Of a DNA stretch of 64,000 nt, positions 26,248 through 35,406 are shown piece after piece. The first letter of the stretch is position 1; each line of letters begins with the position of its first letter. Under the pieces are notes generated by a model. It was not told the origin of the DNA and did not search any database. It saw only the letters and a program-made list of their open reading frames with translations. The DNA is from Elusimicrobiota bacterium (GTDB lineage Bacteria; Elusimicrobiota; Elusimicrobia; UBA1565; UBA9628): positions 1-64,000 of the forward strand of contig JACQAZ010000022.1 in NCBI GenBank assembly GCA_016194705.1, in the 5' to 3' direction. The position numbers and the translations under genes were made by a program.

Positions 26248-26942
26248 ACCGTCGGCGCGGCCCCGCTCTGCGCCTGGCGCTTTTCGAGCCACTTCTTGCC
26301 GACCGCGGCGACCTCCTCGGGCGAGATCCCCTTGTTCTTCTGCCAGGCGATGAGCTTCATGTAGGCGGCCTCGAACTCGGCGACGACGGTCGCGGCGGTC
26401 ACGCGCTTGATCCCTTGCTGGGGCCTCTCCTTCAAGATCCGGTGGTAGAGCTGGTCGGTCGGCGTGCCGGAGGGTGCCACGATCCTGCGGTAGAACGGCG
26501 GCGACATGTCGATGCCCGTGGGCTGCAAGGTCGAGAGCGCGGTGGTCGTGCCGTCCTCGTAGCGCACCGAGAGCTCGATCCAGGACGGGACCTTCGGATG
26601 CTCGTAGAGGAAGGCGGCGACCCCGTCGCTTTCCTTGAGCAGGAACCAGATCTTGAAGGCCGGCAGCTTGTCGGCCGTGTAGACGCCGCAGTCCTGAAAG
26701 CCGTTGAAGGTCAAGGGCTTGGCCAACGCCTCCATCGCGGCCGGATCGCGCCACGAGACGAAGGTCTCGCGCCGCAGCTCGATGGCGTCGGGCTGCTGGG
26801 CGAGCGCTTTCTCGCCGATGCCGCTGAGGAAGGCCCGCGCGACAGAACGCATGAACAGCTTGATGACGACGCGCAGCACGATCGGAACGACGATCAGCGC
26901 GAGTAGGGCGAGCGCGGCCAGCATCGGCAGAGTGGGCTTCAT
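26244..26942 (-). CDS. Membrane-anchored protein of unknown function
   Basis: The 232-residue product has one N-terminal helix (MLAALALLALIVVPIVLRVV) and a cytoplasmic or periplasmic body. The body contains LTFNGFQDCGVYTADKLPAFKIWFLL and YEHPKVPSWIELSVRYEDGTTTALST, a fold-like repeat of short strands seen in uncharacterised membrane-anchored proteins. TATAAT lies seven bases before the ATG (26955-26950), so the mRNA should be leaderless. No motif points to a reaction. Confidence 0.55.
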   Translation of the reverse strand: MKPTLPMLAALALLALIVVPIVLRVVIKLFMRSVARAFLSGIGEKALAQQPDAIELRRETFVSWRDPAAMEALAKPLTFNGFQDCGVYTADKLPAFKIWFLLKESDGVAAFLYEHPKVPSWIELSVRYEDGTTTALSTLQPTGIDMSPPFYRRIVAPSGTPTDQLYHRILKERPQQGIKRVTAATVVAEFEAAYMKLIAWQKNKGISPEEVAAVGKKWLEKRQAQSGAAPTV

Positions 26943-27004
26943 GCCGGCTATTATAGCCGCCGCTGGCGCGGCGCGCCAGGTGATTTAGGTTACCCGGCGG
27001 GAGC

Positions 27005-28285
27005 CTATTCGAAGGAGGCCAAGACCCGCTCGCCCGCGGTTCCTGACACTGTAGGAGTCTGGGCCCGATTCTGCCGGCGTCCATCTTCCTCGACGCGCGG
27101 CTTGAGGTATTCGTAGAGCCCTTGGGCCGTCACGCGTCCGCGCGCGTCCTTGGCAGCGCCGCCGAGCCCTTTGAGGAAGTGGTAGGTGAACGTCCCATGA
27201 CCCTGGTCGTCGAGCGTCCCCGTGATCTGCGCGCCGCCGGCGGCCGCGAACACCGTCAGCGAGGCGTCGGGGACGATCCCCTCCTCGAGCTTCGTGACCA
27301 GCGGCCGCGCGCCTTTCGGAAGGACGGAGCGGCCTCCCGCGCCGGAGAAGCAGGCGTCGAGCGCGACGACGACCTCGCGCGCCTTGAGCTTGGCCAGGGA
27401 GGCGTACAGGCGCTTGAGGGAGAAGGCGCTCGACTCGAGAAAGGCTGGGTCGCCGTCCCAAGGGAGAAGATACGGCGCGCCGCTGCCCGTGTCGGGGGCG
27501 CCGTGGCCCGAGTAGTAGAAGAACACGGTCGAGTCGGGCCCCGCGTTGCGCGGAAGCCATTCCTCGAGATAGCTCTGGAGTCCGGAGAACGTCGCCTGAG
27601 GCCCCGAGAGCAGGATCACGTTTTTTTCGGGGTATCCGAGGGCGATGAGATGCCTTCGCACGGCCTGGCCGTCGCGCTCCGCGAATTGGGCTGCAGGGAG
27701 CTTGGCGTAGTTCTCGACCGACACGATCACCGCGAAGGCGTGAGGCCTCTCTTTGAGCCTTCGCTGCGGGTAGTCCACATCCGAGCGGATGCCCGCTCCC
27801 GCCGAGGCTTCTCCGGCGGGAGGGCGCGCCGAGGCTTGGGCCTTCTGAGCCTCGAGGGCCTTCTCCAGCGCCGGGACCATGGACGCGAAGCCGCGGCGGC
27901 GGGCCGACTGCGCGTCCTTGAGCGTCACCACCGCTCCCCGGCGGAGCACCAAGTCGAGCATGTCCTGATGCCCGCCGGCGACCGCGCAGCCGACCGCGCT
28001 TTCGCAGCCCGTGGTCATGGGCATGTGGGGGCAGCGCTGGTTGACGTCGGCCCCGCCGTCGAGCAGGGCGCTTGCCGCATCGAGGCGCCCGTGCAGGGCG
28101 GCCAGGAGCAATGGCGTCATCTGGCCGTGTACGAGGATGTTCTTCTCGGCGTTGGGGTCGGCGCCGCGGTCGAGCAGGGAGCGCACTTCCCTGGCGTCGC
28201 CGCGCTTGGCCGCGTCCATCAGGGGCGACATGCAGCCCGAAGCCGCCAGCGCGACGGCGCAGAGCAATCGAGTCCGCCGGACCAT
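27005..28285 (-). CDS. Ankyrin-caspase (peptidase C14) lipoprotein
   Basis: The 426-residue protein carries a lipobox ASGC (Cys18), then two or three ankyrin repeats (about 22-125, GDAREVRSLLDRGADPN, GRLDAASALLDGGADVN). A linker leads to a caspase-like domain (about 180-420). The catalytic dyad is present: His261 in FYYSGHGAPD and Cys312 in ALDACFSGAGG. C14 peptidases cleave after basic or acidic residues and act in stress or death responses; the specificity is not readable here. The ATG overlaps the aldehyde dehydrogenase stop (TGATG), so it is cotranslated with a polyamine-catabolic operon. The mature enzyme should be membrane-tethered outside the cytoplasm. Confidence 0.85.
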   Translation of the reverse strand: MVRRTRLLCAVALAASGCMSPLMDAAKRGDAREVRSLLDRGADPNAEKNILVHGQMTPLLLAALHGRLDAASALLDGGADVNQRCPHMPMTTGCESAVGCAVAGGHQDMLDLVLRRGAVVTLKDAQSARRRGFASMVPALEKALEAQKAQASARPPAGEASAGAGIRSDVDYPQRRLKERPHAFAVIVSVENYAKLPAAQFAERDGQAVRRHLIALGYPEKNVILLSGPQATFSGLQSYLEEWLPRNAGPDSTVFFYYSGHGAPDTGSGAPYLLPWDGDPAFLESSAFSLKRLYASLAKLKAREVVVALDACFSGAGGRSVLPKGARPLVTKLEEGIVPDASLTVFAAAGGAQITGTLDDQGHGTFTYHFLKGLGGAAKDARGRVTAQGLYEYLKPRVEEDGRRQNRAQTPTVSGTAGERVLASFE

Positions 28286-29802
28286 CAGGCCGGGTCGCCG
28301 AAGGCCGTGTAGTGCCAGGGCTTGCGCGCGGCGCCCGTGGTCTCGACCATCACGTGCTTGACGATCGAGTAGTCCTCGAGGGCGTACTTCGACATGTCCT
28401 TGCCGAAGCCCGACTGCTTGAAGCCGCCGTGAGGCATCTCGGAGGCGATCGGCAGATGGTCGTTGACCCAGACCGTGCCGAAGCGCAGGGCGTTGGCGAC
28501 GCGAAAGGCCTTCTGGACGTCCTTGGTCCAGACCGAGCCGGCCAGCCCATAGGGCACGTCGTTGGCCAAGGCGATCCCTTCGGCCTCGTTCTTGAAGGAC
28601 AGGATGCAGACCACCGGCCCGAAGATTTCTTTTTGCACGAGCTCGGCGTCCTGAGAGACGCCCGAGACGATGGTAGGCTCGAAAAAGAATCCTTTCTTGA
28701 GGCTCTTCGGGCGTGCGCCTCCCAAGAGGACCTTGGCGCCCTTGGCGCGGGCCAGAAACCCTTCGACGCGCTCGCGCTGCTCGGCGCAGATCAAGGGACC
28801 CATGTCCGTGTCGGCTTTCGAGGGATCGCCGACGCGGACCTTGGCGGCTTCCTTCACGAAGGCCTCGGTAAACCGCTTGAGCGCGCCGTCCTCGACGTAG
28901 ATGCGGGTCGCCGCGGTGCAGTCCTGGCCGCAATTGACGAAGGACGCGACGACCGCGCCCTGCACGGCGGCCGCGATGTCGGCGTCCTCGAAGACGACGA
29001 ACGGCGCCTTGCCGCCCAGCTCAAAATGCAGCCGTTTGACCGTCGAGGCCGCCTGGCCCATGATCTTCTTGCCCGTCTCGGTGTCGCCGGTAAACGAGAT
29101 CATGCGCACGTCGGGATGCGAGGTCAGCGCCCGCCCGGTCTCCTCGGCGCCCGTGACGACGTTGATTACGCCGTCCGGAAAGCCCGCTTCTTGCGCCAGC
29201 CTTGCGATCTCCAAAGTCGTCAGCGGAGTCAGCTCAGAGGGCTTGATCACGCAGGTGTTGCCGGCGGCCAAGGCGGGTCCAAGCTTCCACACGGCCATCA
29301 TCAAGGGGTAGTTCCAGGGCGCGACCAAGGCGACCACCCCTACGGGTTCTCGTCGGATGATCGAGGTATAGCCCGGGGAATACTCGCCGGAGGCGGAGCC
29401 TTCGCAGACGCGCGAGGCCGCGGCGAAGAAGCGCAGGTTGTCGACCGCAAACGGAATGTCGCCGTCCCGGGCGAGCTTGATGGGCTTGCCGGTGTTCTGG
29501 GATTCGAGCTGAGCGAGCTCCGCGAGGTTGGCCTCGATGAGGCCCGCCCATTTCAGGAGGAGCCCCGCGCGCTCGGCCGGAGATTTCCCCGACCAGATCC
29601 CGGAGTCGAAGGCCTTCTTGGCGGCCGCCACGGCCTGGCCGACCTCGAGGGGGCTCGCGTCATAGGCCTCGGCGATGGTCTCCTCGGTGGCCGGATTGAG
29701 GATCCGGCGCGTCGTGCCGCGGGCCGAGACGACCCACTGGCCGTCGATGAGCATCTTGACGGTCTTCACCTTGACTCCGTTCTTGGTCGCGGTCGCGGTC
29801 AT
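28285..29802 (-). CDS. patD: Gamma-aminobutyraldehyde dehydrogenase-like aldehyde dehydrogenase
   Basis: The 505-residue NAD(P)-dependent dehydrogenase has the Rossmann/active-site elements PWNYPL, FTGDTETGKKI, the general-base Glu in FELGGKAP and the nucleophile Cys in NCGQDCTAATR. Its C-terminal PHGGFKQSGFGKDMSKYALE closely follows PatD-type enzymes, which oxidise 4-aminobutanal to GABA. It starts one base after the patA stop, so the pair would convert putrescine to GABA. Other aminoaldehydes are possible substrates. Confidence 0.82.
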   Translation of the reverse strand: MTATATKNGVKVKTVKMLIDGQWVVSARGTTRRILNPATEETIAEAYDASPLEVGQAVAAAKKAFDSGIWSGKSPAERAGLLLKWAGLIEANLAELAQLESQNTGKPIKLARDGDIPFAVDNLRFFAAASRVCEGSASGEYSPGYTSIIRREPVGVVALVAPWNYPLMMAVWKLGPALAAGNTCVIKPSELTPLTTLEIARLAQEAGFPDGVINVVTGAEETGRALTSHPDVRMISFTGDTETGKKIMGQAASTVKRLHFELGGKAPFVVFEDADIAAAVQGAVVASFVNCGQDCTAATRIYVEDGALKRFTEAFVKEAAKVRVGDPSKADTDMGPLICAEQRERVEGFLARAKGAKVLLGGARPKSLKKGFFFEPTIVSGVSQDAELVQKEIFGPVVCILSFKNEAEGIALANDVPYGLAGSVWTKDVQKAFRVANALRFGTVWVNDHLPIASEMPHGGFKQSGFGKDMSKYALEDYSIVKHVMVETTGAARKPWHYTAFGDPA

Positions 29803-29803
29803 G

Positions 29804-31180
<1,377 letters not shown>

Positions 31181-31192
31181 GGTGTCACCTGT

Positions 31193-32383
31193 TCAAATCG
31201 CCAATGGATGGGCGATCGTTTCTACGATGGAAAAGACCTTCCGGGCCTTGAGCTCGCGGAAGAAAACGTCGGGATCGAGGATGCTCTCGGGGGCGCCGGC
31301 GCCGGCCGAGACCTGGCTCTTGCGGTGGCCGAGCATGACCGACACGATGGCGCCGGTAAAGCCCACTCCGAGCGCTCCGGCGGAGATGAGCTTGGTCGGC
31401 CGGATCTCGCAGTCCCAGACCTTGATCAAAGGCTTCTTGTGGCGCGTGCCCGAGAGCCGCACGCGCAGGACCTCGAAATCTTGGGGCGAGGCGAAGGAAC
31501 GCTGCGAGGCCTTGACCGCGCTTTGCTGGGCCAAAGCGGTCACGAAGTGCCGGGGTGAGATTTCGTATCCGTTCACCCGGACGGGCTTGTCCTGCGAGAG
31601 GCCCATGCCGACGAGCATGCCGAGCTGGCGCTTGACCGATTCGGGGTAGACGATCTTGAAGAAGAGATTCTTGACGCCTTTGTCCTTCAGATATGCGGGC
31701 AAAGTGGCCGTCTCCGAGTGGATGACCGTGCCCGCGGTCACGCGGCCGATGGGCTCCTTGAAGTCGAGCCCCTCGGGCTGGCTGTGGGCCGGAACGTCGA
31801 CCATGCGGCCTTTCCAGAGGATCGGGGCCGGGGCCTCGTATTCGGCGAGCATCGTGCGGATCGAGAAAGGCGGCAGGAAGCTTTCCTCGGAAAGCGACGG
31901 GTCGAACCCGGCGTCGTAGATGCCCACCGTGTCGAGCGTCTCGAAGCCTCCGCTCATGCGAGCGACCATCATGTTGGTGATCCCCGGCGTAGAACCGCAG
32001 CCCAGACATGCCAGCAGGCCTGCCTTGCGGAACTCGGCGTCCCGTTTGAGCTGCTTCAACGTCATGTGGTAGAGGCCGCCGAGGTCGGCGTAATGCGCCT
32101 TGAGCGCGAGGCTCAAGTCCATCGCCTTGAGGTTGAACTCGTACCAGGCGGCGTTGAGCACCGAGTCGGTCCCCTTGAGCGCTCTTGCGGCGGCCGCCGT
32201 TTTCGTGATATCCACCTTGAGGGGGCGGATCTTCTTGCGGTTCGGGATGAGGGCGAGCACCGCCTTGGCCCGCGCGAGGTTCATATCAGCCGCGAGGACC
32301 TGCGTGACTCTCCGGTCGGCCGCCAGATCGTGCAGGGCCGCCTCGGCCATGAGCCCGAAGCCGCCGAGCACCGCGACTTTCAC
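31193..32383 (-). CDS. Lysine 6-dehydrogenase / saccharopine dehydrogenase-like enzyme
   Basis: The GTG start overlaps the gabT stop (GTGA), giving 396 residues. The N-terminal Rossmann motif VAVLGGFGLMAEAA binds NAD(P). LNAAWYEFN, YADLGGLYH and CLGCGSTPGITN follow the pattern of lysine 6-dehydrogenase and saccharopine dehydrogenase, as does the C-terminal PESILDPDVFFRELKAR. Such enzymes oxidise the epsilon-amino group of lysine or split saccharopine. Within an operon of diamine and GABA transaminases it could handle lysine or a polyamine adduct; the sequence alone does not decide. Confidence 0.72.
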   Translation of the reverse strand: MKVAVLGGFGLMAEAALHDLAADRRVTQVLAADMNLARAKAVLALIPNRKKIRPLKVDITKTAAAARALKGTDSVLNAAWYEFNLKAMDLSLALKAHYADLGGLYHMTLKQLKRDAEFRKAGLLACLGCGSTPGITNMMVARMSGGFETLDTVGIYDAGFDPSLSEESFLPPFSIRTMLAEYEAPAPILWKGRMVDVPAHSQPEGLDFKEPIGRVTAGTVIHSETATLPAYLKDKGVKNLFFKIVYPESVKRQLGMLVGMGLSQDKPVRVNGYEISPRHFVTALAQQSAVKASQRSFASPQDFEVLRVRLSGTRHKKPLIKVWDCEIRPTKLISAGALGVGFTGAIVSVMLGHRKSQVSAGAGAPESILDPDVFFRELKARKVFSIVETIAHPLAI

Positions 32384-33714
32384 GGCTGCGCCTCCTCGAG
32401 CGCGCCCTCTAGGATGTCGAGGCCCTTGTTGAGCTCCTTCTCGGAGATGGTCAGCGGCATGAGCGTGCGGATGACGTTGTCGAAAACGCCGGCCTTGATG
32501 ACGATGAGGCCTTGATCCTCGCAGGCGTGCAGGATCTCCTTGACCTTGGCGCCCGGCAGCGGGGTCTTGCTCTTCTTGTCCGTCACCAGTTCGATGGCGC
32601 GCATCGCGCCCAATCCGCGCGAGTCTCCGACGACCGGAAAACGGTCCTTCCAAGAGTCGAAGCGCTTCTTGACGATCGCGCCGATCTGCCCGGCCTTCTC
32701 GACGAGCTTCTCCTTCTTGAAGACGTCGAAGACGGCCAGGGCCGCGGCGCAGGACATCGGATTGCCGCCGTAGGTGCCGCCGATGGCGCCGGCGGCCACA
32801 GAGTCGAGGATCTCGGCCTTGCCGACCACGCCCGAGATGGGCATTCCGGCTCCCAAGGACTTGCCGACGGTCACGAGATCGGGGACGATGCCCTCGTGCT
32901 CCATGGCCCAGAACCTGCCGGTGCGGCCGAAGCCGGTCTGGACCTCGTCGATGATCAGCACGATCCCGTGCTTGTCACATATTTTTCTTAAGGAGGGTAG
33001 GAATCCCGGACTCGGTACGATGAAGCCGCCCTCGCCCTGCACGGGCTCGACGATGATGCCGGCGACGTCCTCCGCCGCGACTTCCGTGAGGAAGAATTTT
33101 TCGAGCTCGCCGAGGCAGTAGGCCGTGAGGTCCTCGGCCTTGAGGCCCTTGGGCGGGCGGTACTCGTAGGGGAAGCGCGCGTGGAAGACCTCCGGCGCAA
33201 AGGGGCCTAGGCCCTGGCGCAGCGGCTTGTACTTGCCGTCGAGGGTCAGGCAGAGCAAGGTGCGGCCGTGGAAGGCGTTGTCGAAGCTGATGATCGCCTT
33301 GCGCTTGGTGTAGGCGCGGGCGTACTTGACGGCGTTCTCGACGGCCTCGGAGCCGCTGTTGAACAGGATGGCTTTCTTTTTCGAGGAGCCCGGGATGGTC
33401 TCGATGAGCTTGCGGCAGACTTGCATATAACCCGGATAAGCGCAGACGTGGAAACTTGTATGAAGGAGCTTTCCCGCTTGTTCCCGCAAAGCCGCCGTCA
33501 CGGCGGGATGGCAATGTCCGACGTTGATCGTGCCGATTCCGCCGCCGAAATCGATGTATTCCTTGCCGTCGACGTCCCAGATGGTCGCGTTCTGGGCATG
33601 ATCGACGACCACCGAGGTGTAGGCCGCGGTCCCGGTCGAGACGAGCTCGGAGCGCTCGGCCCAAAGCTGGGCCGCTTTCGATGGTTTTGGCATGAATTTA
33701 GTTTTTGTAAGCAT
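32380..33714 (-). CDS. gabT: 4-aminobutyrate aminotransferase
   Basis: The 444-residue class III aminotransferase shows GIGTINVGHCHP, FNSGSEAVENAVK, FHGRTLLCLTLDGK, the GabT-typical FPYEYRPP, IIDEVQTGFGRTG and the PLP Lys in VGKSLGAGMPISG. It converts GABA and 2-oxoglutarate to succinic semialdehyde and glutamate. It is the first gene of the operon gabT, lysine-dehydrogenase-like, patA, patD, caspase. The first ATG (33714) is used; an ATG at 33693 is also possible. A TATCTT box lies five bases upstream of the first. Confidence 0.88.
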   Translation of the reverse strand: MLTKTKFMPKPSKAAQLWAERSELVSTGTAAYTSVVVDHAQNATIWDVDGKEYIDFGGGIGTINVGHCHPAVTAALREQAGKLLHTSFHVCAYPGYMQVCRKLIETIPGSSKKKAILFNSGSEAVENAVKYARAYTKRKAIISFDNAFHGRTLLCLTLDGKYKPLRQGLGPFAPEVFHARFPYEYRPPKGLKAEDLTAYCLGELEKFFLTEVAAEDVAGIIVEPVQGEGGFIVPSPGFLPSLRKICDKHGIVLIIDEVQTGFGRTGRFWAMEHEGIVPDLVTVGKSLGAGMPISGVVGKAEILDSVAAGAIGGTYGGNPMSCAAALAVFDVFKKEKLVEKAGQIGAIVKKRFDSWKDRFPVVGDSRGLGAMRAIELVTDKKSKTPLPGAKVKEILHACEDQGLIVIKAGVFDNVIRTLMPLTISEKELNKGLDILEGALEEAQP

Positions 33715-33871
33715 ATATAAAGATAATTTCGCCTTGGCGATCGTGGATTTTACCGGCTGGAAGGCCAGTACCGGGAGTCTACCACTTTGCGAGGGGGGCT
33801 GTCAAAGCAAGACCGTCTCTCGACGAGAAAGGGAACTTTTCAGGGGGGTCGCTCGTATACTCATCAGGGTT

Positions 33872-33942
33872 CCCGGGATAGTTCAATGGTAGAACGCGTC
33901 CCTGTCAAGGACGAAGTGTAGGTTCGAGTCCTACTCCCGGGG
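33872..33942 (+). tRNA. tRNA-Asp (GTC)
   Basis: A 71-base cloverleaf: acceptor CCCGGGA/TCCCGGG, D-arm GTTC/GAAC, anticodon stem CGTCC/GGACG with loop CTGTCAA (U33, anticodon GTC at 33904-33906), a 4-base variable loop and T-arm GTAGG/CCTAC with loop TTCGAGT. The discriminator is G and CCA is not encoded. TATACT at 33856-33861 is a plausible -10 box. The gene is followed 21 bases later by a promoter for an RNA antisense to its own anticodon arm. Confidence 0.92.
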
Positions 33943-33962
33943 CCCGTCGTACCGCGCTCGTC

Positions 33963-33991
33963 TTGACATACCAAAGGACCTCTGTTAAACT
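33963..33991 (+). promoter_or_regulatory. Promoter of anti-tRNA-Asp small RNA
   Basis: TTGACA (33963-33968), a 17-base spacer and TAAACT (33986-33991). The predicted start is G33998, exactly the first base of the antisense segment. No coding region follows, so it is a dedicated non-coding promoter. Confidence 0.75.
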
Positions 33992-33997
33992 CATGAC

Positions 33998-34053
33998 GAC
34001 AGGGACGCGTTGAACTACCCGGGAGGCCTTGGGAAACCAGGGCCTTTCCTTTT
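33998..34053 (+). ncRNA. Small RNA antisense to the tRNA-Asp 5' half
   Basis: Predicted 56-base RNA. Its first 14 bases, GACAGGGACGCGTT, are perfectly complementary to tRNA-Asp bases 33893-33906 (end of the D-arm, 5' strand of the anticodon stem, loop and anticodon), with the GAC opposite the GTC anticodon at its very 5' end. Next comes GAACTACCCGGGA, complementary to the tRNA acceptor/D-arm start except for one missing base. The segment opposite the D-loop is deleted. It ends in an intrinsic terminator. The sequence shows promoter, antisense and terminator; any action on the tRNA is inferred. Confidence 0.65.
34024..34053 (+). terminator. Terminator of anti-tRNA-Asp RNA
   Basis: AGGCCTTGG (34024-34032) pairs with CCAGGGCCT (34037-34045), one G-T wobble, GAAA tetraloop, followed by TTCCTTTT. 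Confidence 0.75.
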
Positions 34054-34068
34054 CTACCGTCTTCGCTC

Positions 34069-34097
34069 TTGACGCGGTTGCAGGTGCGGCTTATACT
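34069..34097 (+). promoter_or_regulatory. Promoter of orphan small RNA
   Basis: TTGACG (34069-34074), 17-base spacer, TATACT (34092-34097). The predicted start is G34104. It follows the previous terminator by 15 bases. Confidence 0.72.
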
Positions 34098-34103
34098 ATG
34101 GCG

Positions 34104-34188
34104 GTTGACGGCTGGCGGCTGTCTGAATCTCGGACAGTCGAGATCATTGGACGGCTCAAGGCCCCGCGGAAGCGGGGCCTTCTGGCTT
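34104..34188 (+). ncRNA. Orphan member of the anti-tRNA-like small RNA family
   Basis: Predicted RNA of about 85 bases with the same order of parts as the two tRNA-linked RNAs: a 5' stretch GTTGACGGCTGGCGG, a hairpin (CTGTC 34119-34123 / GACAG 34133-34137), then ATTGGACGGCTC before a GGCC-stem terminator. The complement of its 5' stretch agrees at 10 of 15 positions with the anticodon-arm target of the second system, and TTGGAC aligns with TTGAAC in the others. No matching tRNA is adjacent, so a target tRNA elsewhere in the genome is predicted. Overlaps the rocD stop region convergently. Confidence 0.5.
34158..34188 (+). terminator. Terminator of orphan small RNA
   Basis: AAGGCCCCGC (34158-34167) pairs perfectly with GCGGGGCCTT (34172-34181), loop GGAA, followed by CTGGCTTTA. 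The T-run is weak. It could also serve the convergent rocD gene. Confidence 0.6.
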
Positions 34189-35390
34189 TAGGGAAGGTCT
34201 CTCAGCGCTTCGCGGATGATGCGCAGGGCCTGGTCGATTTGGGGCCTTGTGATGACCAGCGGCGGAGCGAAGCGGACGGTGAAATCGTGGGTCTCCTTGG
34301 CAAGGAGGCCCTTCTTCATTAGGAGTTCGCAGAGAGGCCGAGCCTTGACGGCCAACTCGAGGCCGAGCAGCAGGCCTTGTCCGCGGACTTCCTTTATACG
34401 GGGGTCCGTCAGCTTCTCGAGGCCGGCCTTGAAATGGGTCCCGAGCGTCTTGGCTTTTTCCGGAAGCTTCTCCTTGACGATGACGTCGAGTGCGGCAAGG
34501 CCGATCGCGCAGGCCAGCGGATTGCCGCCGAACGTGCTGCCGTGAGTGCCCGGCTTGAAGAGGCCCAGGACCTCGGACGAAGAGGCGACGGCTGAGATCG
34601 GATAAAGACCGCCCGAGAGCGCCTTGCCGAGTATGACGAGGTCCGGTTTGACGCCCTCGTGGTCGAGCGCGAACAACCGTCCCGTGCGCCCGAGCCCTGT
34701 CTGGATCTCGTCGGTGCAGAACAGGACGCGATGGCGCGAGCAGATGTCCCGCACCCGACGAAAGTAGCCTTCGGGAGGCAGGTTGACGCCGGCCTCCCCC
34801 TGGATCGGCTCGACGAGGAACCCGCAGGCGTCGGCCGTGATCGCCGCTTCCAGCGCTTTCGAGGAGCCGAAGGGTACGCGCAGGAAGCCGGGCGTCGCGG
34901 GTCCGAAGCCGGAATAGGAGTCCGGGTCCGAAGAGAACCCCACGATGGTCGTCGTCCGGCCGTGGAAGTTGCCGTCGCAGACGATGATCTTGGCGCGGCC
35001 GTCCGGGAGGCCCTTCTTGCGGTAGCCCCAAAGCCGCATCGCCTTGATGGCGGTTTCGACGGCCTCCGCGCCGGAGTTCATCGGCAGGGCTCTCTCTTGC
35101 CGGGTCAGCGCGCAGATCCGCTCGAGGAACGGGCCGAGCAAGGAATTGTGGAAGGCGCGCGAGGTCAAAGACAGCCGTCCAAGCTGCGACCTCGCCGCCG
35201 CCACGATCCTCGGATGGCTGTGACCCTGGTTCAAGGCCGAGTAGGCCGAGAGCATGTCGAAGTAGCGCCGGCCTTCCGTGTCCCAGACGAAGGCGCCCTT
35301 GCCGCGCTCCAGCACGACGGGCAGCGGGTGATAGTTGTTCGCGCCGTAGCGCTCGGCGAGAGCGATCGATTTCTCAGCCTTCGTCTTCAA
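34188..35390 (-). CDS. rocD: Ornithine aminotransferase
   Basis: The class III aminotransferase converts ornithine and 2-oxoglutarate to glutamate semialdehyde and glutamate. It has the RocD-specific RYGANNYHPLPVVLERG and DMLSAYSALNQGHSHP, then MNSGAEAVETAIK, TDEIQTGLGRTG and the PLP Lys in ILGKALSGGLYPISAV. A TTG start at 35390 gives 400 residues, the family norm. ATG codons at 35441 or 35492 would run antisense into the divergent gene at 35407. The start is thus uncertain but the function is well supported. Confidence 0.88.
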   Translation of the reverse strand: MKTKAEKSIALAERYGANNYHPLPVVLERGKGAFVWDTEGRRYFDMLSAYSALNQGHSHPRIVAAARSQLGRLSLTSRAFHNSLLGPFLERICALTRQERALPMNSGAEAVETAIKAMRLWGYRKKGLPDGRAKIIVCDGNFHGRTTTIVGFSSDPDSYSGFGPATPGFLRVPFGSSKALEAAITADACGFLVEPIQGEAGVNLPPEGYFRRVRDICSRHRVLFCTDEIQTGLGRTGRLFALDHEGVKPDLVILGKALSGGLYPISAVASSSEVLGLFKPGTHGSTFGGNPLACAIGLAALDVIVKEKLPEKAKTLGTHFKAGLEKLTDPRIKEVRGQGLLLGLELAVKARPLCELLMKKGLLAKETHDFTVRFAPPLVITRPQIDQALRIIREALRDLP

Positions 35391-35394
35391 TTGG

Positions 35395-35400
35395 TATACT
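35395..35400 (+). promoter_or_regulatory. -10 element of the CoA-transferase gene
   Basis: TATACT lies six bases before the ATG at 35407, the leaderless arrangement repeated in this window. No clear -35 box. Confidence 0.45.
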
Positions 35401-35406
35401 CGCTCA

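Noticed and set aside
33715-33871. Protein gene between gabT and tRNA-Asp
   Set aside because: The only short frame (33692-33892) runs into the tRNA, has no ribosome site and no coding bias.
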